Shown here: one piece after another, positions 46,134-55,974 of the stretch
How positions within the stretch are numbered: position 1 is the stretch's first letter
Layout of the letters: each line of letters begins with the position of its first letter
Source of the DNA: Phanerochaete sordida
Taxonomy: Eukaryota > Basidiomycota > Agaricomycetes > Polyporales > Phanerochaetaceae
Assembly: GCA_019973155.2 (NCBI GenBank)
Contig: BPQB01000010.1
Location: 1-64,000 of the forward strand
Length of the DNA: 64,000 nt
Direction: 5' to 3'
Program-made: the position numbers and the translations under genes
The notes under the pieces: model-generated
Seen by the model: the letters and a program-made list of their open reading frames with translations, nothing else
What the model was told of the DNA's origin: nothing
Databases searched by the model: none

Positions 46134-46981
46134 CGGCCCTGTGCGCGCCGCCTCCCCCAGTGAAGCGTTCTTTGGCTCTTCCTGGCCTGCGCGAGTCCTG
46201 CCCGCGGTCAGCCAGCTCGAGGGGCCCGCGGACCTGTCGTGTTCCCGATCTCCGGCCTCTCGCATTCGCACGTCTCTCGCCCGCCCCGCGCACGCATGTA
46301 GCAACAGCCCCGCCCCCATCTAATGTGTCCCAGCAGCCCCGCCGCCGCCCGTCTGCACGCTCATCTGGACTCTGCCCCCCACCTGCATCTTCGGCCCGTA
46401 TTTATTGGACGTTCGCCTGTCTGCCGCACACGACACGCTCATGACACTCACGTCCTAATGTGGTCTCCGCACCTCTCGCCGTCTGTCTGCGACCCGTATA
46501 TATTCCTATTGCTCCTGTTACCGGCTCCTCTCCCTCACCCCCACGGATGGCCCTGGTCACCGTCGTCTCAACTCTCTTTAGTCTCCTGTTCACCTTCAAG
46601 TCCTCTCATCTGATCTGCTGTGATCTATGCACGGTTCTAGGTGACATGACGGCTCTCTAGTTATCGACCTCTCACTTTCGTTGGTTCTAGTTTTGTTTCC
46701 TTCCCTCGCCTCGTAATCTGCTCTTACCCCTGTACAGTATATAGTTCGGATTCTCGTCGTGTCTAGAAGCAAATAGTATCTTTGCTGTCCTTATAATGTC
46801 CCTCGTCCTCGACCCAGCGACGGACAATCGTACAGCGACAACGCGTGATAATTCACAGTAAATACGGCGGGCGTGTCCAAGCACGCCAAATTATTCGAGG
46901 CGCGTGTACCCCAGCAGCGCGTAGAACGGGTGCAGGAAGAGCCCCGCGAGCCGCGCCCACAGCGCGTCCAGCGTGCGCGCA
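46134..46981. other. Convergent 3' intergenic region
   Basis: Between the stops of the Whi5-like and AIG1-type genes. CT-rich, with no gene recognised; it should hold both 3' UTRs. Confidence 0.5.
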
Positions 46982-48911
46982 TCAAGCCTTCGCAGGATCG
47001 CTGCGAGACGAAGAATGAGCCTCTGCCGTCCGCCGCGAGCCACGGCGTGCTTTACCGCTGAAGAGGCGCGCCAGCGCGCCGAAGCAGCCCGCGCTCGGGC
47101 CCACCTCCTGCGGCACGCCGTGCTCCGCGTCGTAGTCCGTCGGCTTCGGCGGCTCCGGCGCTGGCGCAGGAGCAGGCGCGGACGCGGACGTAGGGGCCGC
47201 GGGCGGCGGAGCGGGCGTGGAGGGTGCGGAGGGCGCGGGCGGCGGGGCCTGTGCGGCGGTGTGTGTCGGGGCGTTGGCCCGGCCCTCTGGCTCTACTTGT
47301 TCTCGCGCTATCTGTTCTCTTGCTGCCTGTTCTCTCGTCGCCTTTTCTCTCGCTTCCTGTACTCTCGCCGCCTGCTCTCTTGCGGCCTGTTCTCTCGCCT
47401 CCTGTTCTCTCGCTGCCTGCTCCTTCGCCTTCGCCTCTGCCTCTGCCCGTGCCCGCTCGGCGTCGGCTTTGGCCTTGGCCTGCGCCTCTGCCTGCACCTT
47501 CGCCCGCGCCTGCGCGTCGGCCTGGGCTTGGGCCTGAGCACGCTCAGCGGCGGCCTTCGCCTGCGCCTGCTCGGCTTGTGCCTGGGCGCGCTGCTGGGCC
47601 TGCTCTGCCGCCGCCGAAGGCGGAGTCGCGGGCGGGGAGGTGGTCATGGTTGTCGCCTGTGGGGCAGAGGCGAGCTGGGCGGACATCGCCTGGGCGAACG
47701 TCGCGGGGAAGTTCTGCATCTGCACCCCGCTGACCGGGGACGACGCGCGGGTGAGCGCCTCGACCTGGAGGTGCATGAGCTTCTCCCGCTCGCCCGCGAG
47801 CTTCGCCTGCTCCTCCGCGATGCGCGCGCGCTCCTCCTCGAGCTCGCGCTGCGCCTCCTCGTCCTGCTCGCGCTGCGCGTCCGCGAGGTCCTCCTCGAGC
47901 TGCGCCATCTCCTGCGCGTGCTTCTGCGCCGCGCGCGCGAGGTCCTCGAGCAGCGTCTCGCCCGCCGCCGTCGCGTGCACCGCGCGCCGCTCGTCGACGA
48001 GCTCGCGCTGCACCTGCAGCGCGCGCGGCGCCGCGTGCACGAGCTGCCGCAGGATCCGGTGCGCGCTCGCGACGGTGCCGTCGTGCCGCCACACGCGTGC
48101 GCCCGCGTCGAGTGCGGGCTTGAAGAAGGCCGGCTTTGTCGTGAGCTCCTGCTCCCGCGCAACGCCCTCCGCGGGGTCGACGTTCCCCCAGAAGTTCGTC
48201 ACGATGATGCTGTTCGGGAGCGCCTCGGGTCCGCAGAGGTCGCGGTAGAAACGCAGGTTGCGCGCGGCGACGCCGGACACGCGGTTGTCGGATATGCGAT
48301 ATAGGTATAGGATGCCGTGTAGTAGGTGATCGTGCTTGTATCTATCCTGAGGGTCAGTGATGCGCTATACGTGAGGATAGAGGGTGCATACTCTGACGCC
48401 AGATACCCGCAGACAACGTTGAGGATGTCCGCTTCGCTCTTTGACGTGTCGTCGAAGCCCGGTGTGTCGACTAGGACAACATCCTTGCCGTCTAATTCGA
48501 AGGGATTTGACACCTCTATCCGATCTGTGCACGACACAAGGCTGTTGCTGACGCGGAGATCGGAGTTACTAGCCAGGTTTATGAACTGGGCATGTGGTTC
48601 AGTCTACCACGACTTAGCACGACTCGGAGGCCGCCGGACTCACCGTTGATTTCCCAACGCCTGTAGGACCCATTACCCTTCACAAAGTGTGAACAACCCT
48701 GCGAGACATGCATATATGGCTAGGCTCACAGAATAACTGCCTTCTCCTTCCGCTTTGTCGCGTCGACCCTTGCGACCTCCTGCGTCGCCGGATCCTGGTC
48801 GGTCTTCGCGAACCGTTGGTCCTGAGAAGTTCGTTCCGCTTGCAGACCATCATCTGTCTTCTGTCGGGAGTTGCGCCTGAGCGATAGCTTGAGGCCAATT
48901 CGTGAGGCCAT
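46982..48911 (-). CDS. AIG1/GIMAP-like P-loop GTPase with a long coiled coil
   Basis: The start at 48911 is MASRIGLKLSLRRNSRQK; a frame upstream has another ATG. A small exon (about 48678-48646) holds the P-loop VMGPTGVGKST, then FINLASNSDLRVSN, the switch region and G3 VDTPGFDDTSKSE, followed after another intron by HGILYLYRISDNRVSGVAAR and IIVTNFWGNVD (G4-like TNFW). This is the fungal AIG1/MMR_HSR1-type GTPase pattern. The long last exon (stop 46982) is a charged coiled coil with tandem AQAQ and REQAAREQ repeats, then a Pro/Ala-rich stretch and a basic C-terminus. Such GTPases are expanded in Agaricomycetes with unknown function. The Ala/Gln/Glu repeats are unusually regular. Confidence 0.8.
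47290..47610 (-). repeat. Imperfect tandem repeats inside the GTPase coiled coil
   Basis: The strand opposite the gene shows repeats of CTGTTCTCTCGCC and CCTGCGCCTCGGC type at about 15-21-base periods. They encode REQEAREQAAREQ and AEQAQAKAAAERAQAQ. The gene keeps its frame throughout. Confidence 0.75.
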
Positions 48912-49945
48912 GGTTGTAGGGTGATGTGGTTGTACGAGGGAACATTGGGCAAACTGTGGAGGGGCATATAAGGGTCGCGCCAAAGCCAGCGTGAGATGGT
49001 TTACAGCAGTAGTCCACGCCGGGCACGCATTCTTCAGAGGGGCGATGTCTGTGCACGTTGTTGCTCATTACCGACGCGTACGAGATGGGCGCGGTAGCCT
49101 CGTGGCGGCGGTCAACCGATGACCTGATTACTGCGCTTCACTCAGGGGAGGTTCGGAATATCGTAAACTATTCCTGTGGCGGGTTGTGGGGTTGTGGTGA
49201 GATCCCTGACTCTCCTTAGTTTCAGCACATACAACCCCGGTAAACGGTCGCACAGGACACGATACCTAGTACTGTTTGCCTCGCAACAACGCCACGTTGA
49301 GAAGGAGCTCAGATAAAGCAGTTCCTGATACATCAGCACGAAGCTGTGCCAGATAAAGCCTGCACGAGGGTAACAAAGTGCGTGTTCGTGCAACGAGGAC
49401 AAGACGAAGTTCCGAGCTGCAGAGCTGCAGACGCCGCCACACCACTCCGAATCAACCACTGCGGCGATCCAGATATGGCTAGACATGGGACCGCCTCCGG
49501 CTAGACGAGTATTGTACGAAACGCGCATAGTCATGATCATATATTATTCTGCAGAGGCACCAAGTGGTTTCTTGAGAACCAAGCCGGTGTGTACCGGTGC
49601 GAGGCTGGCGGTCCAACGATACTCCAAGCACAATACTGCAACGTTCGAATTCTCCAAGGATATGTGGCCTCAGATTTATCTGATGCTGACATCGTGCAAG
49701 GGACAAAGATTATTTCTTAGCTTTTGTAGGTGTCGGGCATAGCGTTGTCACCTGGTCCCTTGTGCGAGCCTGGTGGCAGTGTGGCCAACATCAAGCACTA
49801 AAAGCGTATCCAAGGAAGTGTGGCGAACAGTAAAATGGGTCGCTCTCCTACAGGGTATTTATACTACGCAGCATATTGCGGTTTTCCCCCCTCCACAACC
49901 ACCTTCTGCGCTCCCAGCTCCAGTCGCCCTATTAATACTTTCACC
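48912..49945. other. Intergenic region upstream of the small Cys4 genes
   Basis: About 1 kb with no convincing gene; open frames on both strands lack family similarity and splice logic. The last 100 bases before 49946 include TATTTATA and a CT-rich run, which fit a promoter and 5' UTR. Confidence 0.45.
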
Positions 49946-50239
49946 ATGAGCTCTTACTTCTCCCGTGAGTCTATATTTTTCACCCGAGTTTCTTTTCCAC
50001 GCCACTCATTGGCCACATTTTCGCTAGCTCCAGCTGATGCTCCGAAAGGCATCAAATGCACTAACGATTGCAAGTACGATAACCCAGCGCAGCCGAACTC
50101 TGGGAGATTTAAGTGCTTCGGTTTCAAGGATCCCCGAGTTCGCTGCCACGGCTTTTACACCGTGACTCCTGAGGATGCGCAAGCATGGCAGCTTTACATC
50201 GCCCAGAAGAGCGCCTCGCAGGCAGCCCCTTCGAAGTGA
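49946..50239 (+). CDS. Small four-cysteine protein, family member 1
   Basis: Two exons, 49946-49964 (19 nt) and 50028-50239, give a 76-residue protein starting MSSYFSPPADAPKG. The 63-nt intron has GTGAGT and GCTAG ends. Conserved positions shared with the neighbour at 50662 are Cys-x3-Cys (CTNDC), Cys in GRFKC, Cys in RCHGFY, then TVTPEDAQAWQLY. Four Cys could bind zinc or form two disulfides; there is no signal peptide, which favours zinc. No known family was recognised. It is too short for usual gene callers and its first exon is tiny, so it may be missing from databases. Confidence comes from paralogy plus matching splice phase. Confidence 0.7.
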   Translation: MSSYFSRESIFFTRVSFPRHSLATFSLAPADAPKGIKCTNDCKYDNPAQPNSGRFKCFGFKDPRVRCHGFYTVTPEDAQAWQLYIAQKSASQAAPSK

Positions 50240-50661
50240 GCTTCCCAAATCGCTCTTCTGCGGCAAGTTGTTGACACGGCCACAGCAACACTACTAATGG
50301 GCACTCCACGAAGACCGACGGGAACGGTATGACCACGGAGCACATTGAGCATGCATAGTCATTTGTAGCCCCTCTCGCATTTTATCTGTGCCATATCTCG
50401 TAGTCTATAATATCAGTGCTGGTCTGTGTCTTGGCGGAATATGGTCCGAGCTACATATGTAGTGGTCAGGATCAGAGAGACGCGCCCAATGTTCGTTCTT
50501 TGAGGCCGCAGTAATAAATATGCGAGTGGCACAAAGGCCAAACACGAATCGAGGCCACCAGGGTAAGAGTATAAATTCTGGACTCAAAGATCAAGGCTGC
50601 TTCCATCCAACCTCTTGCCGGCACCACATACCCACGCACTCCCCACTACACTAGCCTAATC
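50240..50661. other. Spacer between the two Cys4 genes
   Basis: No gene was found. It includes a TATAAATT box-like sequence about 95 bases upstream of the second start. Confidence 0.5.
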
Positions 50662-50933
50662 ATGGACGACCGCCACAACGAACTCGGTGCGTACATTACC
50701 CATCCATCGTAGTTTCATGCTGACCTGTTACGACAGTCCTCCCGGTCTACCTCTGCAGCCAAGGCAACTGCTCTCACCAGAACTCGCCTCGGCCACGCGC
50801 AGGGAAGTACAGATGCACGGCACTGACGAGCTCCGAGCTCCAGTGCCGCGGCACGTTCGAGGTCTCCGAACAGGACGCACGACTCTGGGACGTCTACCGC
50901 CGGGAGCCGCAGAAGTACCTCGTCGTCCGGTGA
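50662..50933 (+). CDS. Small four-cysteine protein, family member 2
   Basis: Exons 50662-50686 and 50737-50933 encode 73 residues beginning MDDRHNELVLPVYLC. The intron (50687-50736) has GTGCGT and GACAG ends and interrupts codon 9 in the same phase-1 position (one base of a codon in exon 1) as family member 1. Conserved features: CSQGNC, GKYRC, QCRGTFEVSEQDARLWDVY. It shares the order C-x(3-4)-C, then a Gly-Arg/Lys-aromatic-basic-Cys block, then Cys-x-Gly and a helix with a conserved Trp and Tyr. It carries no signal peptide. The second exon is read in a different frame from the largest overlapping open frame, so a caller using the longest frame would miss it. Confidence 0.72.
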
Positions 50934-51312
50934 GCATCGTTCGCCGCGAGTGATCCTGAGAGATGCTGATGATACCTTGAAAGACGACCCGTGCCTCCTG
51001 CGCAAGAGATCAATTATGGGCTCTTCCCTGATTCTGCCTTCGTGCCTCGTCCGGGCAAGTCGGCTGGGGCGATCCCTGCTTGACCATCCGGAGCCACACT
51101 GCAATGGGATTCATGCATGTAGGAAGACACGCGTGTAGTCGTGTATATCTGTGATCGATAGCGTCGCGACGTACTGTACAGCTTGTTAATAATGTGGTAT
51201 TCGTGGATCTTCAGATCGGCCCACAGCTCAGGCGAAAACCTCTCGCAAGGAAATGCGACGTGATCGATTTATATCGTGGATCATCGTAGACGTCCGGGAC
51301 TTGGTCAAGTCC
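50934..51312. other. Convergent intergenic stretch
   Basis: Between the second Cys4 gene and the P450 stop. No gene was found. Confidence 0.5.
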
Positions 51313-53283
51313 TCAGTCTGATCGTGCTTGCGCCCACAGCTCCAGCGGAGGACCAACGTACACCGGCGAAAACTGGTCGACCCAGCGCCAGTCTGCCGGG
51401 CTTTCCGAGAGCTTGTCAGCACAAAACAGAACGACAAGCTGCATGGAAGGCGGGACCAACCTCACACCGTTCAGCCGCATATCGTACCGCCTGAAGAGGT
51501 TGGTGAAGGCAAGGAACATCTCGCAGTACGCCAGGCTATTAAAATTCAGCTCTTGCGCTCGGAACACGACGAGGGTGAACAGTACGTACTTCATGCCGAT
51601 ACAGCTCCGCGGACCCTTGCCAAACGCAACGAGCCAGTTGTCGAGCGAGCCGGCGGACGGGTCGAGCCAGCGCTCCGGGCGGAACGCGTCCGGCTCTGGG
51701 AAGATCTCCGCGTTCGTGTGGACGAAGACATTGCTCATCGAGACAACCGTCTGTAAATCCGAGTAAGTCAGGGACAAGATCGCGTAGAGAGTGGAGGTGT
51801 CATACGCCGCCAGGGATGAACTGCCCGGAGATGACAGCGCCTTCAGGCGGGACGACGCGCGTGAGCGGAGTCGTGACGCCGTGCGAGAAGCGAAGGGACT
51901 CTTTGATAACCGCACGCTGCGCTCGGCCAGTCAGTTTGACAAGGCTCTAGAGACGGGTGGAGACCCACCAAGTACGGAAGCGACTCCAGGTCTTCATAGC
52001 GCGGCCGCTCGTCGAGCTTCGGCCACGCCTCGCGGAGCTCCTGCACCAGCTTTTGATGGATTGCGGGGTCTCCGAGGACATGGAGCGTGCCAGCGGTGAG
52101 CGCATCGCTGCTCGTGTCAGTACCGGCGAAGAGATACAGCCATGCCTCGGTAAAGAAGACGCGTTCCGACAGCACTGAGGGGTCTTTCGCCTCCATCAAC
52201 TCGTGGAATATCGTCGGATGGTCGCTGTTGACCAGCGTCTGGGGGTTGGCGAAGATGTTGTGGATCTGATCGAGGAGCATCTACAAGCAATGGCGATCGG
52301 TGTATGCGGTCAGATCTTGTTGGACTGCATACCTTCACGACCTCCAGGTGGCCTGTGGATCCGGGCTTGAGGTACATCAGGAGGCTTGGGGGCAAGTTGT
52401 TGATTATTTTCATCGAGATAGGAATGTGCTTGAAGACGCGAAGCATGGGTAGCGCGGCTTCTATGGAGTGCTCGAGAGGGCTGCGGAATTCTGGCGTGCT
52501 GAGAGCGTTCGTCGTTTGGCCGAAGCAGAAGGAGCTGATGGTGACCAACGTACAACATCTGAAAGCGCGTTTGAAATGTATAGGCGTCTTGTTGGCGATG
52601 TGCTCGTCAATGTTGGCGCACATTTCGTCGATCTAGGCATGATCAGAGCCGTCTTTCGAGAGCAGGATAGTATGACCTACACAAGCTTGCACGAGATCCT
52701 GCATGCCTAGGATCGATTTACGAGAGAAGAGGTTCGCCGTGAGATCCCTCCGCTCTTTTGCGGGCTCATAGTCGAGGATGGAGAACATAGACCTCGACCC
52801 GCGGTTCACAAATGCGTTGTACAGGTACGAGCCTTTTGTCCACCGATTGCGGGGGCTATATATGTCATGATATGCTGACGGCTGCGAGAAATGAAGCTTT
52901 GCACGGGGTGAGTGGGGCAGGTAGTAAAAGCAGTAAATCCTCTTCCTGACCTCGTTCGGGCCAATGCGGACGATGTCCCCTGGGCAGTGACATTAGTAGG
53001 TCTCAAACTCGAACGAAGAACGTCTTGGGGCAAGCCCCGGCTTACCGTGTAAAGCATGCACATCTACGAGCTTGAAGCAGAGACTGTCATACTCCCAGAG
53101 ATCCACATAAGCCTGCCACCACATCGACACTGCGGCAAATCTGGGTCCTGGGAATCGGCTAAGCGGATGGAAATATAGGTTAAAGGCGGCCTTGGCAGCA
53201 ACATAGATGCATAGAAAAGCAAATATCAAGTACGCATATGGTACCAGGAAGGAGAGGTTCAGCCACGCAGGTGCGAACGCCAT
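51313..53283 (-). CDS. Cytochrome P450 monooxygenase, second locus
   Basis: The start at 53283 begins MAFAPAWLNLSFLVPYAYLI (membrane anchor), then YFHPLSRFPGPRFAAVSMWW. Later exons give VRIGPNELHFSQ, an I-helix AGTDTSSDALT, KESLRFSHGV (ExxR), PDAFRPERWLDPSAG, and the haem loop FGKGPRSCIGMN with the ligand Cys. Splicing at about 51528-51590 joins IGMN to LAYCEMFLAFTNLF. The stop is at 51313. All core motifs are intact. The N-terminal architecture is of the fungal CYP58-like type often annotated as an oxygenase of secondary metabolism; the real substrate is unknown. It is divergent from an NmrA-like gene at 54115, a P450/NAD(P)-protein pairing similar to the one at 18-23 kb. Confidence 0.85.
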
Positions 53284-54114
53284 GAGTCGCTCGATATCTG
53301 GTCATTCGTGTAGTGACGAATGCTCAGCCTTTGTATAAGGAAAAGCGATATGAAGAGTCTTCTCCCGTACTTCGGGACTTCGACGGCTGTGTACTTTCAC
53401 ACTGCGATAGGCCGTGAACGACCATGTGCATCAGACTGAATGGCGTTCTCAGCAACAGTGGGAAGGAAGCCTGCATGGAGTGACTTCGGCTGTACCTACA
53501 TCCATAGAGAAACGGTCAGCAAACCTCAAGCATGGATGGAGACCGCGGTCAAAATCGCACCAGCAGATAGCAGAAAGAGAAGCCAGCATTTGACCATGCC
53601 AGATGAACGACTAGTTGGTGGTCTTGTGACCGTCATGGGCCCGGAGTTTGAGGAGGCACCAGTTATCGTCACACGTTGCGGAGGCAAAGAATGTGTGGAA
53701 CATGCAACTTTAAAACTAAAGCTGAAGCTTGAGCCAATCAACCTGTAGCTGGTTCGGCAAGGGGAGTGAACAAGACCATGAGAGTCTTGTGCACGTCGCC
53801 GGACACTGGCGCCTTCTGGCGCGTCTTCACGTGCTCGTGACGACCCGCGCTCACTCTACATTGGACCACCACCTCGCCCTTCTGATATGTGCTATGCGCA
53901 ACGTTTCGAACGACTCGCATACCTGCCGAAGTCTAGATCTAAGTACACTAGACGCGAGCGGGTCCTGCTGACACCGCCAAAAATCGAATGAAGGAGCTGC
54001 GCCTTCGATACCCACCGTCGTGCGATAGAGATCTACGACAACTGGAAGCGCAGCCTTGTCTCGTACTTTAAGCTTAAGGTCTAGTATGCCACGCCAGGCC
54101 TTGCTCTGTACCCC
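53284..54114. other. Divergent intergenic region
   Basis: About 830 bases between the P450 and the NmrA-like gene starts. No gene was recognised. Confidence 0.45.
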
Positions 54115-55499
54115 ATGTCGTCGCGCATTCCCGTGTTCCTCATCGGTGCCACTGGCAAGTCGCTTCGATAGATGTTGCCGTGCGTGCGCTGAACTTGCAC
54201 AGGATACATTGGCGGGACCGTCCTCTGCCGTCTGCTCGCGCACTCCAGCGCGAATGTGTTTGACATCACCGCTCTTATTCGCTCCGAAGATAAGGCGAAG
54301 GGCTACGAATCATTCGGAGTGAAGCCTGTTGTCGGCTCTTGGACAGACTTGGCTTTGGTGGAGAGACTTGCAGAGCAAGCCCACATTGTGTTCTCTCTGG
54401 TACGTCGTCCGATAACGATGACCTGTGTGTGCTAATTCTTCCCTGCGATAGGCTTGTTCTGATCAACTCGACGTTACCCGTGCAATCTTAAGAGGACTGA
54501 AGTCGAGGCATGCAAAGTTAGGCGACTTACCAATTCTTATCCATACAGTACGCCTTTACCACGTCTGGGCGCACCTATAATTTCCAACGTAGTACCAATA
54601 GTCTGGGACAGGAGTCCTGACCGAAGGTGCAATGACTAGTGGCATGTACCCAACGGACGTCATCTACGATGACTCCGACTTCGAACAGCTCGCGAAGATC
54701 AAGCCCACCGCGCGTCATCGAAACGTGGACCTGGCGGTTATCGACGCTGATGAACAAGGTATGCGAAACGTCGCTGCCCTGCTTTGCGCTAATTCAAGCT
54801 GAATTTGCCGATTTTTAGGCTACTGTTGGGCGTACATTGTGCTTCCTAGCACAGTGTATGGCATCGCCAAGACGCCCCTGGTAGATGCCGGACTCCAGAA
54901 TGCCTACTCGCTCCAGATCCCCAGGCTTATCAAGGCGTCGCTTGACAGAGGACGCGCAGGCATGGTCGGGAAAGGCCTCGCCCTAAAGCCTGATATCCAC
55001 ATTGATGATAGTTCGTCCCCGTTTGCAGCATCCAATGCACCTCGATTCGTGCTTACAGGTCGCCTCGTAGCTGCCGACCTGTACATCATCCTGTACGACG
55101 CCATTGCAAGCAGAGGGCCCGAAAATGTCGATCACGGCTCGCGCGGCTACTACTTTGGCGAGAACGGCGAGCACTCCTGGTACGACATCTCGAATGAGAT
55201 CGGGCACGCCATGGTGCCGCTTGGACTCTGCGGCGACGAGGAGCCTACCGCGTTCCCTGAGGCTGAGCTCATCAAGTACTTTGGCTCTGTGGTGAGATTT
55301 TCGCCATACGGGTGTCACAGCTTCGCTTACACAGTCTATTATACCGCAGGAGATGGGTATGTATTGGGGCGCCAACTCTCGCGCGCGGGGTACGCACTCT
55401 AGATCCTTGGGCTGGCAGCCGAAGTATACGAAAGAGGACATGATTAGGAGTATACGGCCTGAGCTCGAGGTATTCCTGAAAGAACGCACAGTAATGTGA
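54115..55499 (+). CDS. NmrA-like / extended SDR NAD(P)-binding protein
   Basis: The start ATG at 54115 begins SSRIPVFLIGATG. The first intron (54155-54202) starts with GCAAGT and ends in CACAG, a GC-AG intron, and splicing gives the cofactor loop GATGYIGG. Further exons give HIVFSLACSDQLDV, HTSGTGVLTEGAM, GYCWAYIVLPSTVYGIA, HIDDTADLYIILYDAI, YYFGENGEHSWYDISNEI and YWGANSRARG, then RSLGWQPKYTKEDMIRSIRP to the stop at 55499. This matches the NmrA/atypical SDR group, which bind NAD(P) and either reduce substrates or sense redox state. The SYK-type catalytic residues are not obvious, so a regulatory role is possible. Intron 5 (about 55014-55072) is in frame and may be retained. Confidence 0.8.
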
Positions 55500-55727
55500 T
55501 ACTCCGAAGCTCTTCGTTATTCTAATGTTGTACTACGAATGATTATCATGCTACACCTGTCTCTCACTTTATGCTCTTGGACTGTGCAATGCGCCGTGCA
55601 CTGTACAGATCTAAGTATGCAGGAGCCGGGCAGCACTGCAGCAGGGTCTGATGGATAGGAAAAAAGATTGATACTACACAGTACACAGTACGTAGTACGT
55701 ACCTGATGACAGTGTGGGGCAAAATAA

Positions 55728-55807
55728 TGACGAGAGTGGGATTCGAACCCACGCCCTTTCGGACCAGATCCTTAGTCTGGCGCCTTAGACCGCTCGGCCA
55801 TCTCGCC
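55728..55807 (-). tRNA. tRNA-Leu(AAG)
   Basis: On the minus strand the acceptor stem GGCGAGA pairs with TCTCGTC, ending with discriminator A. The D-arm has TGGCCGAGCGGTCTAAGGC as in Leu tRNAs, the anticodon arm CCAGA-CTAAGGA-TCTGG gives anticodon AAG, and the T-arm has GGTTCGAATCC. No intron. A TTTT run just downstream can end Pol III transcription. Confidence 0.93.
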
Positions 55808-55974
55808 TTGTAGCGAACCTCATAGCATACATTAATGATCAGCGAGACATTGCCCAAAATTAACGCGCTCATTTATCAAAATTGAGCAGAGGCAAAGTGA
55901 CTCTCGCGTGCACCGCTGCCCTCGACCCCGAGTCCACCGCGAACGACAATCTCCAAAAACATCTCGTAACGACA

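Noticed and set aside
47290..47610. A CRISPR-like repeat array
   Set aside because: The repeats are contiguous, in frame and encode a coiled coil; there are no spacers.
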